The notes beneath the pieces were generated by a model. It had not been told where the DNA came from. It saw nothing but the letters and a program-made list of their open reading frames with translations, and did not search any database. Positions 1 to 7,980 of a stretch of DNA of 44,036 bases are shown here, piece by piece. Origin of the DNA: CAYTEO01 sp964436825 (lineage in GTDB: Bacteria > Krumholzibacteriota > Krumholzibacteriia > LZORAL124-64-63). The position numbers and the translations under genes were made by a program. The DNA lies in assembly GCA_964436825.1 (NCBI GenBank), contig CAYTEO010000018.1:1-44036 (forward strand), in the 5' to 3' direction. How positions within the stretch are numbered: the first letter of the stretch is position 1; each line of letters begins with the position of its first letter.

Positions 1-1
1 G

Positions 2-487
2 GGGATCGACGCGGCCCTGCGGGCACGGGCCGAGGAGCTGGGCGGCGCCGTCGCCGACACCCTCCGCCGCTTCGCCGGTCCCATCGCCAGGGCCTCCCGG
101 GAGACGGGGCTGCCGCCGTCCCTGTTGCTGTCGGTCGTCACCGCCGAGTCGGGCGGCCGGACCGATGCCGTCTCGTCGCGGGGCGCGCAGGGACTGATGC
201 AGCTGATGCCGGAGACGGCGGCCGAGGTGGGGGTCGACGACCCCTTCGACCCGGAGCAGAACCTGCTGGGTGGCGCCCGGTACCTGGCCAAGCTCCGCGA
301 GCGGTTCGACGGCGACCTGGCCCTGGCCCTGGCGGGATACAACGCCGGTCCCGGCAACGTCGAGCGGGCCGGCCGCGCCGTCCCGCCGTTCCGCGAGACC
401 AGGCACTACGTGGACAAGGTGGTCGAACTCTATCGCCGGCTCGAGCCGGACGCATCACGAGTACAGGAGGCACGTCATGGCAGCTGA
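2..487 (+). CDS. Lytic transglycosylase (SLT domain), C-terminal part, 5' truncated; probably FlgJ-type
   Basis: The reading frame is open from base 2, so the gene begins outside the window and only its last 161 residues are seen. They form a soluble lytic transglycosylase fold: a helix ending in ETGLPPSLLLSVVTAESGG, with the catalytic Glu in the AESGG motif, then GAQGLMQLMPETA and the closing LALAGYNAGPGNVERAG motif. Such enzymes cleave the MurNAc-GlcNAc bond of peptidoglycan with anhydro-product formation. In many bacteria outside the enterics FlgJ is a rod-cap domain fused to an SLT domain and lies just before flgN/flgK, as here, so a role in opening the wall for the rod is likely. The rod-binding half cannot be checked because it would be upstream. 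A TTG inside the frame at 125 is not the real start. The stop overlaps the flgN start. Confidence 0.85.
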   Translation, partial: GIDAALRARAEELGGAVADTLRRFAGPIARASRETGLPPSLLLSVVTAESGGRTDAVSSRGAQGLMQLMPETAAEVGVDDPFDPEQNLLGGARYLAKLRERFDGDLALALAGYNAGPGNVERAGRAVPPFRETRHYVDKVVELYRRLEPDASRVQEARHGS

Positions 488-1004
488 GGCCCTGGTGACC
501 CCCTCGACGGCGGAGGCCGCGAGGATCCGGGAAATGCTCGAGGAGGAGACGACGGCCCTGCGCCGGCTGGTCCGCCTGGCCAGGCGCCAGAACCGCTACC
601 TGCGCCGGCAGGACGCGCCGCGCCTGCTGGCCAACGCGGAGGACTGGCAGCGGAGCCTGCCGCTGGTGGAACGGGCCGTCGCGCGACGGACCCGACTGCT
701 GGAGGAGCTGGCCGCCCGCTGGGGGGTGGCGCCCGAACGGCTCTCCCTGCGCGACCTGTCGCGCCGGGTCGCCGCCGCCGACGGTGGATCCCTCCTGGCG
801 GCCCTGACGGCATGGGAACGGGCGGCGCGGGAACTGGCCCGGCTCACCGGGCACAACGCCGTCCTCTCCCGCCAGGGGCTGGAGCTGGTCGAGCAGGAGG
901 CGCTCATCCTGCACCAGGGACTGCGGACCGGTGACGGCTGCTACCGGCAGGACGGACGGAGGAACCACGGCATCGAGGGCGGGGCCCTCAGTCGCCAGGC
1001 CTAG
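477..1004 (+). CDS. flgN: FlgN-like export chaperone for hook-associated proteins
   Basis: This is a 175-residue, almost wholly helical protein with the FlgN pattern: an N-terminal helix (EEETTALRRLVRLARRQNRYL), a central LLEELAARWG turn and a long C-terminal helix. FlgN proteins hold FlgK and FlgL in the cytoplasm and deliver them to the export gate. The ATG at 477 is chosen because an AGGAGG lies a few bases upstream (about 465-470); it overlaps the preceding stop by 11 bases, which suggests translational coupling. A longer in-frame extension upstream runs antiparallel to the SLT gene's logic and has no ribosome site. flgK follows nine bases later, the expected partner. Sequence identity to known FlgN is weak, so the call rests on fold pattern and position. 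Confidence 0.8.
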   Translation: MAAEALVTPSTAEAARIREMLEEETTALRRLVRLARRQNRYLRRQDAPRLLANAEDWQRSLPLVERAVARRTRLLEELAARWGVAPERLSLRDLSRRVAAADGGSLLAALTAWERAARELARLTGHNAVLSRQGLELVEQEALILHQGLRTGDGCYRQDGRRNHGIEGGALSRQA

Positions 1005-1013
1005 GAGGGCGCG

Positions 1014-2384
1014 ATGGGACTCAACAGCATCCTGGACATCAGCCTGACGGGGATGTTCGCGGCCAGCACCCAGATGCAGACGGCCAGCAACAACATCGCC
1101 AACGCCAATGTCGAGGGGTACAGCCGCCAGCGGGTCCTGACGGGCGTCCGCCGCGGGTTGAACACGACATACGGCGTGCTGGGCAGCGGGACGTCCGTGC
1201 TGGACGTCCGCCGCATGACCGACATGTTCCTCGTCGCCCGCCAGCGGGAACAGGTGGCCACCCGGTCCACCTACGAGCAGCTCGACAGCGCCCTGCAGGG
1301 GATCGAGACCGTTCTCGGCTCGGTGGACAACAACCACCTGGGCGACGCGCTCACCGATTTCTTCAACGCCTGGAGCGACCTGGCGACGCCGCCGGTCAAC
1401 GGCGCCCTGCGCCAGTCGGTCGTCAACGCGGCGCAACGGCTGGTCGACGATTTCCACAGCATGTCCGACGGCCTCGCCCGCCTCACCAGCGACCTGGACA
1501 GCCAGCTCGAGAACGAGGTCACGGTCCTCAACGGGCTGCTCCGCTCCGTGGGGGACCTCAACCGGCAGATCATCGTCGGCGAGGCCAGCGGGAACTCGGC
1601 CAACGCGCTGCGCGACCAGCGCGAGGAACTGCTCAGGCAGGTGGCCGAACTGGCCCACGTCGACGTCGTCGAACGCAGCGACGGGACGGTCGACGTCATC
1701 CTCGGCGGTCGCACGGTCGTCACCCGCGACATGGTCGAGACGATCGGCGTCACCCGCGGGCCGGCCACCGGCACCGAACCCGGACTGCCCCGCCTGACCG
1801 TCAAGGGCGGCCGCTACGACCTGGATGTCACCAGCGGCAGCCTGGCGGGGCTGTTGAAGGCCCGTACGGGGGAGGTGGCCGACGCGCGCGAACGGCTGGA
1901 CGAGCTGGCCGCCGCACTCATCGAGCGCGTCAATGCCCTGCACGTCCAGGGGATGAGCGGCTCCGAGCGCGGGCATCTCTTCTTCACCGGCGACGACGCC
2001 CACAGCATCGCCGTCAGCGAGCGGCTGGCCGCGGATCCCGACCTGATCGCCGTCTCGCGCTCGGGCCTGGCCGGGGACACGGACATCGCCCTCGAGCTGG
2101 CCCAGCTCGGACAGGCCACCGGCCGGGACGGGGAGGTCTCCCTCAAGGAGATGTTCACCGGGGTGGTCATGGAGTTCGCCTCCCGCTCCGCCAGCATGAC
2201 CCAGCAGGTCGAGAGCCAGCGCCAGCTGGTCGAGTCCCTCCAGAACCGGATCGACAGCGTCCGGGGCGTCAACCTGGACGAGGAGGCCGCCAACCTCGTC
2301 GTCTACCAGAACGCCTTCCAGGCCTCGGCCAAGGTCATCGGCGCCGTCCAGGCCATGTACGACACGGTCCTCAACATGATCTAG
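1014..2384 (+). CDS. flgK: Flagellar hook-associated protein 1 (FlgK)
   Basis: The 456-residue product forms the first hook-filament junction ring. The N-terminal D0 segment has the rod/hook-family signature (SNNIANANVEGYSRQRV, residues about 23-39), and the C-terminus carries the matching helix (NLVVYQNAFQASAKVIGAVQAM) that packs against it. The central part is short and helical (about 110-200) followed by a small beta region near 215-270, so it lacks the large inserted domains of some FlgK proteins. The ATG has an AGGAGG 7 bases upstream. It sits between its likely chaperone flgN and the second junction protein flgL, 11 bases before the latter. No key segment is missing. Confidence 0.97.
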   Translation: MGLNSILDISLTGMFAASTQMQTASNNIANANVEGYSRQRVLTGVRRGLNTTYGVLGSGTSVLDVRRMTDMFLVARQREQVATRSTYEQLDSALQGIETVLGSVDNNHLGDALTDFFNAWSDLATPPVNGALRQSVVNAAQRLVDDFHSMSDGLARLTSDLDSQLENEVTVLNGLLRSVGDLNRQIIVGEASGNSANALRDQREELLRQVAELAHVDVVERSDGTVDVILGGRTVVTRDMVETIGVTRGPATGTEPGLPRLTVKGGRYDLDVTSGSLAGLLKARTGEVADARERLDELAAALIERVNALHVQGMSGSERGHLFFTGDDAHSIAVSERLAADPDLIAVSRSGLAGDTDIALELAQLGQATGRDGEVSLKEMFTGVVMEFASRSASMTQQVESQRQLVESLQNRIDSVRGVNLDEEAANLVVYQNAFQASAKVIGAVQAMYDTVLNMI

Positions 2385-2395
2385 CGAGGTGCACC

Positions 2396-3946
2396 ATGGT
2401 GCTGCGCGTGACGACCAGGCAGATCTCCCGGATGATCCTCGACCACACCCAGGGGAACCTGCAGGACATGACCCGCCTGCAGGAGATGATCTCCTCGGGA
2501 CAGCGGATCAACCACTACGCCGACGACCCGGCCGGTGTGGCGATGATGCACCGGTACGAGCAGCTCATCGCCGAGAACGCCCAGTACCAGCGCAACATCG
2601 TCCGTGCGCGGACGGTGCTGGACCAGACGGATGCCGCCCTGCAGGACCTGCTGGAGGTCCTGCGCGAGGCGCGGGTCATCAGCCAGCGGGAGAGCAGCGG
2701 CACCGCGACCCTGCAGACGAACCGCATGTCGGCCATCGAGGTCCAGGGGCTGCTCGAGCAGGCCCTGGGGATCGTCAACCAGACCGTCGAGGGGGCGGCC
2801 CTGTTCGGCGGCTTCCGGACCGACGTCACGCCCTTCGTCGACGACGGGACCGAGGTCCAGTACCAGGGCGACGGGGGGGTGGCCCAGGTCCAGATCGGGC
2901 CGGACAACGTCATCGGCCTGAACATCCCCGGCGAGCAGCTGCTGGGAACCTCGCGCGCGTCGCTGTTCGGGTCGGTCGACCTGTCGCCCGCCCTGTCGAT
3001 GAGCACCTCCCTGTGGGACATCCGGCACGGGGAGGGCTGGACCCCGGGGACCATCGTCTTCACCGACGCCAGCGGCGTCGAGCAGGAACTCGACCTCTCC
3101 GGCGCCGGCACGCTCCAGGACATCAGCGACCTGTTCGCAGCCGCCGGGTTGACCGTCACCATCGCCCCCGACGGCAGCGGCCTGGTCGTCAGCGACCCGG
3201 CGGGCGGTCCGTTGACGATCCGGGACCTCGACGGGGGGGAGACGGCCCTCTCGCTGGGGATCACCGGCAGCGGCCAGGACGGGACCATCGAGGGGGTCGA
3301 CATCCGGACCGACCCCGACTGGTCGACCGCCCTGGCGGACCTGCCGGTCCTGGCCGGGAAGCTCCCCCTGGGCACGTTGCGACTGACGGTCGGCGACACC
3401 GTCGTGGACATCGACCTGAGCGGTGCAACGACGCTGGACGACGTGCAGACGACCTTCTCCGCGGCCGTCGCCGCGGCCGGACTGCCGGCGATGAGCCTGG
3501 AGCTGGACGGCACGGCCCTGAACATCGTCTCGACGACGACGGACGTCTTCCAGGTCTCCAACATCGGCGGCGACACGACGGCCACCGACCTTGGGCTGGC
3601 CGGCACCGGCAGCCCGCGCCGCCTGTTCGGCGTCCTCCAGCAGCTGCGCGACAGCCTCAACGGGGGGGACACCGCTGGCATAAGAGATGCTATCTCGGAG
3701 CTGAAATCGTTGATGGAGCACCTGGAGAACCTGGAGGGCGTCGTCGGCGGTCGCCAGAAGACCCTGGACTGGATGGAACAGCTCAACGGCGAGCGGGACG
3801 TCGCGCTCAACCGGAAGCTGGCCGAGGTGCGGGACGTCGACCTCATCCAGGCGACCTCCGACCTGAAGCAGGCCGAATCGGCCTACCAGGCCAGCCTGAT
3901 GGTCTCCAGCCGGATCCTGGGCCTGAGCCTGTTCGATTACCTGTAA
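2396..3946 (+). CDS. flgL: Flagellar hook-associated protein 3 (FlgL) with two hook-IN repeats
   Basis: The 516-residue second junction protein starts with the flagellin-like D0/D1 helix (ISSGQRINHYADDPAGVAMM) and ends with the complementary helix (LKQAESAYQASLMVSSRILGLSLFDYL is split here only by text, residues about 490-516). Between about residues 215 and 410 are two copies of the beta-rich 'flagellin hook IN' type motif: the first around IVFTDASGVEQELDLSGAGT and the second around LRLTVGDTVVDIDLSGATT, each ending in a TALSLGITG or ATDLGLAGT turn. These insertions make it much longer than the roughly 300-residue enteric FlgL. The start was chosen at the ATG with GAGGTG upstream. fliW follows 19 bases later. 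Confidence 0.95.
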   Translation: MVLRVTTRQISRMILDHTQGNLQDMTRLQEMISSGQRINHYADDPAGVAMMHRYEQLIAENAQYQRNIVRARTVLDQTDAALQDLLEVLREARVISQRESSGTATLQTNRMSAIEVQGLLEQALGIVNQTVEGAALFGGFRTDVTPFVDDGTEVQYQGDGGVAQVQIGPDNVIGLNIPGEQLLGTSRASLFGSVDLSPALSMSTSLWDIRHGEGWTPGTIVFTDASGVEQELDLSGAGTLQDISDLFAAAGLTVTIAPDGSGLVVSDPAGGPLTIRDLDGGETALSLGITGSGQDGTIEGVDIRTDPDWSTALADLPVLAGKLPLGTLRLTVGDTVVDIDLSGATTLDDVQTTFSAAVAAAGLPAMSLELDGTALNIVSTTTDVFQVSNIGGDTTATDLGLAGTGSPRRLFGVLQQLRDSLNGGDTAGIRDAISELKSLMEHLENLEGVVGGRQKTLDWMEQLNGERDVALNRKLAEVRDVDLIQATSDLKQAESAYQASLMVSSRILGLSLFDYL

Positions 3947-3965
3947 ACCGGCGAGAGGAGCGAGG

Positions 3966-4505
3966 ATGACGCGTCACGAGCTGCAGGGTGGGCGGTTCCC
4001 CGAGGAGGCGGTGATCACGTTCCCCAGGGGACTGGTGGGACTGCCGGACCTGAAGCGGTGGATTCTTGTTGACATGGACCCGCCGTTGCCCATGAAATGG
4101 CTGCAGTCACTGGACCGCGAGGGATTCCGGCTCCCGGTCGTCGAGCCAGGCTACTACGCCGAGGACTACGACGTCACACTCGATGCCGAGAGCGAGGGGG
4201 TCCTGGCCTGCGGGGAGAGTGACGACCTCGTGGTGATGATCATCTCGACGATCACCGCCGGGGGGAGCAGTATCACGGGGAACCTGTCCGCGCCCCTGGT
4301 CGTCAACCTGCGCAACCGGCGCGGGGTGCAGGCGATCCTGGCGGATGGAGACTACCCGCTGCGGCAGGAAATCGATCACGCCCGTTTCGGCGCCGCGGTG
4401 GCCGCTAGCCTCGCGTCCACGCAGACGGGGCGGTCAGCGGGATCCGGTGCCGGGACCGGCGACCGGGACGCGGAGCGTGCCCCCGAGCTGGTGGACGTAC
4501 CCTGA
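3966..4505 (+). CDS. fliW: Flagellar assembly factor FliW
   Basis: The 179-residue product has the FliW signature at its N-terminus: FPEEAVITFPRGLVGLPDL then a W and acidic strand, later LPVVEPGYYAEDYDV and the conserved APLVVNLRNRRGVQAIL strand (about 120-136) and a YPLRQEI motif. FliW binds free flagellin or CsrA in exclusive fashion; when flagellin is exported, FliW is released and sequesters CsrA, lifting repression of flagellin translation. csrA is the next gene, 43 bases on, which is the classical arrangement. About 30 extra residues after the domain are Gly/Ser/Asp-rich and look disordered; typical FliW proteins are near 150 residues. An AGAGGAG ribosome site precedes the ATG. Confidence 0.96.
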   Translation: MTRHELQGGRFPEEAVITFPRGLVGLPDLKRWILVDMDPPLPMKWLQSLDREGFRLPVVEPGYYAEDYDVTLDAESEGVLACGESDDLVVMIISTITAGGSSITGNLSAPLVVNLRNRRGVQAILADGDYPLRQEIDHARFGAAVAASLASTQTGRSAGSGAGTGDRDAERAPELVDVP

Positions 4506-4548
4506 ACGATCCGCCGCGCGGTGGACGGCAGCCTGACAGGGAGGTCAC

Positions 4549-4848
4549 GTGCTCATCCTCAGCCGCAAGCGCAACGAGAAGATCATGATCGGGGACGACA
4601 TCTCGATCATGATCGTCGATATCCGCGGGGACCAGGTCCAGCTGGGTATCGAGGCTCCCCGCTCCATTCCCGTCCACCGGATGGAGATCTACGAGGAGAT
4701 CAAGAACATCACCCTCCGGGCAGCCTCGTCCGACCAGCCCGATCCGCACCGCCTGGCCGGCGAGCAGCCACCGGAAGGCCAGCAGGACGAGTCCCCGGGA
4801 GGCCGCCAGCAGGACGATTCCCCGGACGGGGAGCAGTCCGACGCCTGA
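4549..4848 (+). CDS. csrA: Carbon storage regulator CsrA with acidic C-terminal tail
   Basis: This is an RNA-binding translational regulator that recognises GGA in hairpin loops. Residues 1-58 are a complete CsrA domain: LILSRKRNEKIMIGDDISI, the strand VQLGIEAPRSIPVHR with the RNA-contacting Arg, and the EIYEEIKN helix. A GTG start at 4549 with GGGAGG upstream is used. The family is usually 60-75 residues; this one has about 40 additional residues rich in Gln, Asp, Ser and Pro in which a short unit (QQDESPGG then QQDDSPDG) is repeated. As the neighbour of fliW and with GGA sites in the flagellin leader (see 7981-8018), its main target here is probably the fliC mRNA. Confidence 0.97.
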   Translation: MLILSRKRNEKIMIGDDISIMIVDIRGDQVQLGIEAPRSIPVHRMEIYEEIKNITLRAASSDQPDPHRLAGEQPPEGQQDESPGGRQQDDSPDGEQSDA

Positions 4849-4849
4849 C

Positions 4850-4882
4850 CGCCGGGGATCTGTCTGCCCGGCGTCTTTCTTG
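4850..4882 (+). terminator. Hairpin terminator after csrA
   Basis: A perfect 7-bp stem CGCCGGG (4850-4856) and CCCGGCG (4867-4873) with a 10-base loop is followed by a T-rich run TCTTTCTT. It begins right after the csrA stop and ends the flgN-flgK-flgL-fliW-csrA unit. On the opposite strand there is no T-run, so it is not a good terminator for the converging fliT operon. Confidence 0.75.
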
Positions 4883-4884
4883 TC

Positions 4885-5205
4885 TCAGACCTTGTGATTG
4901 ATGTATCGCGGGGGCTGTTCGGCCAGGGGGCCCTGCTGCCGGCGGCGCAGGCGGCTCAGCTCCCGGGCCGTCTCCGAGAGGGCGGCGTGGAGGCGTTCGG
5001 CCATGCCGGCGTCGAGCTCGTGGACCCGGGCGATGGCCTCGCGCCACCGGGGATCGGCGCTGCCGTTTTTCCCCCGTGCCGCCATCTCGGACAGCAGACG
5101 GCCGCGCTCCTCCAGCAGGACGGTGCAGAGTTCCAGGTCGTCCCTCTCCAGGGCCTCCTGCATCTGTTCGGTCACCGCGACGATCCTGTCCAGCAGGCGG
5201 TCCAT
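4885..5205 (-). CDS. fliT: FliT-like flagellar chaperone
   Basis: This small helical protein of 106 residues starts MDRLLDRIVAVTEQMQEALE and contains the FliT-like pattern of helix, ERDDLELCTVLLEERGRLL, and a C-terminal amphipathic helix (MAERLHAALSETARELSRLR). FliT proteins hold the filament cap FliD for export. It is the last gene of the fliC-fliD-fliS-fliT unit, 26 bases after fliS, with an AAGGAGAAGG ribosome site. FliT sequences diverge strongly; the assignment depends on size, helical layout and position directly after fliS, which is its usual place. A general FlgN-class coiled-coil chaperone would be the alternative. Confidence 0.75.
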   Translation of the reverse strand: MDRLLDRIVAVTEQMQEALERDDLELCTVLLEERGRLLSEMAARGKNGSADPRWREAIARVHELDAGMAERLHAALSETARELSRLRRRQQGPLAEQPPRYINHKV

Positions 5206-5231
5206 CCTTCTCCTTCACGGCGGCGCCGCCG

Positions 5232-5747
5232 CTAGACGGCGACGCAGAGTTCCCGTCGGCCGGCGACCGGACGGCGGTCCTCGCTCGTGCCGTCGGCCCC
5301 GGTCTCGCCGGTCGCTCCAGCAGGAACCGGGCCGTCCCGGCGGGCGATCTCGGCGCGGGCCTGTTCGGCACTGCCGGACGGGACGGCCCGCCAGGCCTCG
5401 TACAGGGGGTCGAGGACCCGGCGGGCCTGCACGATGTGCCCGGGATCGCCGTCCAGGTGGGTCGCCAGCAGCTCCTCCGAGACGTAGTCGTAGAGGGAGG
5501 CGAGCCGGGCCACCAGTTCCGGTGCCACGGCGGGATCGAGGGAGTGCTTCAGCTCGGCAACGATGGCCAGCGCGCGGTTCAGTCCCCTGGCGCGCCCGGA
5601 GATGTCGCCGTTGCGGATGGCATCCTCGGCCCGCGACAGGTTCCGGAAGATCCCCTCGTAGAGCATGGTGATCAACCGCTCGGGGCCGATGGACTGGATG
5701 CTCGTCTCCTGGTAGCTGCGGATGCCGCTGGTGCCGTACATGCTCAT
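5232..5747 (-). CDS. fliS: Flagellin export chaperone FliS
   Basis: The 171-residue product begins MSMYGTSGIRSYQETSIQS and has the FliS core: RLITMLYEGIFRNLSRAEDAI (residues about 24-43 in two pieces), a helix with GRARGLNRALAIVAELKHSLD, and YDYVSEELLATHLDGD. FliS binds the disordered C-terminus of flagellin and prevents premature polymerisation. The ATG at 5747 (followed two codons later by a second ATG) has AAAGGACG just upstream; fliD ends 8 bases before. The core finishes near residue 125; about 45 further residues rich in Gly, Ala, Glu and Arg are an extension not found in most FliS proteins and look disordered. Confidence 0.95.
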   Translation of the reverse strand: MSMYGTSGIRSYQETSIQSIGPERLITMLYEGIFRNLSRAEDAIRNGDISGRARGLNRALAIVAELKHSLDPAVAPELVARLASLYDYVSEELLATHLDGDPGHIVQARRVLDPLYEAWRAVPSGSAEQARAEIARRDGPVPAGATGETGADGTSEDRRPVAGRRELCVAV

Positions 5748-5755
5748 CGTCCTTT

Positions 5756-7078
5756 CTAGATCCCGCCGAGCATAGAGGACAGGAAGCTGCTCTGGCTCTG
5801 CAGGCTGGAGATGGCCGCCTCCATCGCCATGAACTTGGCGTTGAGGTACTTCTCGTAGCCGTCCAGGCTGCGCTCGTAGCGTTCGATCGTGTCGTTGAGG
5901 TTCTCGACCTTGTCGTCGATGGCGCTCTTGCTGTACTTGAACGTCCCGTCGATGCTGTCGGTCAGGCCGTCGAGGGTGTCGACGAGCTGGGCGACGATGC
6001 CCTGGTGGGTCCCGTCCTCCACGAACAGGTCCCGCACGGCGGCGTAGTCCTCGCTCAGCTTCTCGTCGAAGGTGTCGCTCTTGAACTCGATCGTCCCGTC
6101 GCGCGTGATCTCGATGCCGACCTGGTAGAGCATCGTCAACGGACTGTCGTCCAGGGACTTGGTGATGGCCGTCCGGATCTGGGTGATGATCGACCGCGTC
6201 GTCCCGTCGCTCTGGAGGATGTCGCCCTCGCCGGTCTGGTCGGCGATGTAGTTGACGAGGCTGTTGTACGCCTCGACGAACGTCTCCACCTTGCCGCGGA
6301 TCTGTGCCGGGTCCACGGACACGGACAGGTCCACCGTCGTGCCGACGTCCGCTCCCTGCAGGTCGAGGGTCACGCCCTCGATGGCGTCGGTGATCGTGTT
6401 GGACTGGGACGTGACGCTCATCCCGTCGATCGTCAGCTGCGCGTTGGCGGCCGCGGTGACGTTGGTGAACGTCGGTGCCGTGCCGCCGCTCAGGCCGGTG
6501 GTGTCGACGGTGAAGGCCGCATCGGTCCCCGTCTCGTCGGCGGTCAGCTGCAGGTAGTAGCCGCCGGTCGCGGACCCGTCGTAGAGGATCGTCGCGTGGA
6601 CACCGGCGTCGCTGTCGTTGATGGCGTCCTTGAGGTCGGCCAGGCTGCTGGCCCCGTCGACCAGCGTGATGTCGGTCGTCGTGCCGCCGACGGTGATCGA
6701 GAAGGTGCCCGTCCCGACGCTGTCGGTCGGATCGTCGTAGCCCTGGGACCGGTCCTTCTGGGCCGCCGCCAGGTTCTGGACGACGATCTGGTAGTTGCCG
6801 GCGGTCGCCGCGCTCCCGGCCGTGGCGGTCAGGAGGGACTCGTCGGACGAGGTCGCCGCCAGGGATGCGAACTCGCTGATCGAATCGAGGGCCTCGGCGG
6901 CGGCCTGCAGGTCCTTGACCCGGTTCTCGATGGCTTCGATGGCGGCCTTGCGGGTATTGAGCTGGGCGATCTGGGACCGCATCCGGTCGATGGGCTGGCG
7001 CCTGATCGCCAGGAGCTTCTGGACGATCGAGGCCGTGTCCAGCCCACTGGCCAGTCCGCTGAAGGAAACCACGCTCAT
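5756..7078 (-). CDS. fliD: Filament cap protein FliD (hook-associated protein 2)
   Basis: The 440-residue cap protein helps exported flagellin fold at the filament tip. The N-terminus has the FliD signature FSGLASGLDTASIVQKLLAI followed by the RQPIDRMRSQIAQLNTRKAA coiled coil. A beta-rich region contains a hook-IN type motif (TFSITVGGTTTDITLVDG with SLADLKDAIN, about residues 130-165), and the C-terminal coiled coil ends MEAAISSLQSQSSFLSSML. Its length is normal for the family. It lies between fliC and fliS on the minus strand. The ATG at 7078 is preceded by GGGAGGTT. No truncation or odd composition was seen. Confidence 0.97.
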   Translation of the reverse strand: MSVVSFSGLASGLDTASIVQKLLAIRRQPIDRMRSQIAQLNTRKAAIEAIENRVKDLQAAAEALDSISEFASLAATSSDESLLTATAGSAATAGNYQIVVQNLAAAQKDRSQGYDDPTDSVGTGTFSITVGGTTTDITLVDGASSLADLKDAINDSDAGVHATILYDGSATGGYYLQLTADETGTDAAFTVDTTGLSGGTAPTFTNVTAAANAQLTIDGMSVTSQSNTITDAIEGVTLDLQGADVGTTVDLSVSVDPAQIRGKVETFVEAYNSLVNYIADQTGEGDILQSDGTTRSIITQIRTAITKSLDDSPLTMLYQVGIEITRDGTIEFKSDTFDEKLSEDYAAVRDLFVEDGTHQGIVAQLVDTLDGLTDSIDGTFKYSKSAIDDKVENLNDTIERYERSLDGYEKYLNAKFMAMEAAISSLQSQSSFLSSMLGGI

Positions 7079-7145
7079 GACAACCTCCCGTGCACGTCAC
7101 CGCCCGCGGCGGGGGACGTGGGCCCCCGCCGCGGAGCGCGCGTGG

Positions 7146-7979
7146 TTACTGCAGCAGCATCAGGGCCATCTGGGGCGAGGCGTTGGCCTGCGCCAGGACC
7201 GAGACGCCGGCCTGCTGCAGGATCTGGGCCGACGTCATCGCCGAGGTCTCCGCCGCGATGTCGGCATCCCGGATCCGCGAGTTGGCCGCGCTGTAGTTCT
7301 CGATGGCGTTGCTGATGCTCCGCATGGCCGACTCGAGACGGCTCTGGGAGGCACCGAGATCCGCGCGGGTGCTGCTGACGGTGTTGATGGCGTTCTCGAT
7401 CGCCGTGATCGCGGTCAGGGCGTTGGTGTTGTCCGAGCCCGTCAGCGAGTTGGTGTTGATGCTCAGGCCCGAAGCGCTCATGTCGTTGGTCAGGTCGATC
7501 GAGATCCGGTCGGTGGAGGCGGTCCCCAGACCCACCTGGATGTCGATCGTGCCGCCATTGCCGTCCAGCAGCGTCGTACCGTTGAACTCGGTCGAGCTGG
7601 CGATGCGGTCGATCTCGCTCCGCAGCGACGTGAACTCCTGGTTCAGGTAGCTGCGCTCCGAGGCGCCCATCGTCTCGTTGGCGGCCTGCTGCGCCAGCTC
7701 GCGCATGCGCACCAGGATTCCGTTGACCTCGTCCAGCGCACCCTCGGCGACCTGCACCAGCGAGACGCCGTCGCCGGCGTTCCGGTTGGACTGATCCAGG
7801 GCCCGGACGTCGGCCTTCAGGTTCTCGCTGATGGCCAGGCCGGCCGCGTCGTCGGCCGCGCGGTTGATCCGCAGACCGGAGCTCAGCCGCTCGAGCGACC
7901 GGTTGAGCCGGTTGGTCGTGTTGGTCAGGTTCCGCTGGGCGTTGATCGACGCGATGTTGGTGTTGATCCGCAGTGCCAT
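7146..7979 (-). CDS. fliC: Flagellin (filament protein)
   Basis: This is a compact 277-residue flagellin. The N-terminal D0/D1 region (NTNIASINAQRNL, then RLSSGLRINRAADDAAGLAI) and the C-terminal region (RIRDADIAAETSAMTSAQIL, ending ANASPQMALMLLQ) are both complete and highly conserved. Between them is only a short beta segment (about residues 130-185), so the outer D2/D3 domains are absent and the filament surface should be nearly bare D1. The ATG at 7979 is chosen over longer in-frame starts because an overlapping GGAGGAGG lies just upstream and the protein begins with the family-typical MALRINTN. It is first in the fliC-fliD-fliS-fliT unit, with a 364-base upstream region. Confidence 0.98.
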   Translation of the reverse strand: MALRINTNIASINAQRNLTNTTNRLNRSLERLSSGLRINRAADDAAGLAISENLKADVRALDQSNRNAGDGVSLVQVAEGALDEVNGILVRMRELAQQAANETMGASERSYLNQEFTSLRSEIDRIASSTEFNGTTLLDGNGGTIDIQVGLGTASTDRISIDLTNDMSASGLSINTNSLTGSDNTNALTAITAIENAINTVSSTRADLGASQSRLESAMRSISNAIENYSAANSRIRDADIAAETSAMTSAQILQQAGVSVLAQANASPQMALMLLQ

Positions 7980-7980
7980 T

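Noticed and set aside
138..2003. Minus-strand open frame of 621 codons over the SLT, flgN and flgK genes
   Set aside because: Antisense shadow of genes with clear protein signatures.
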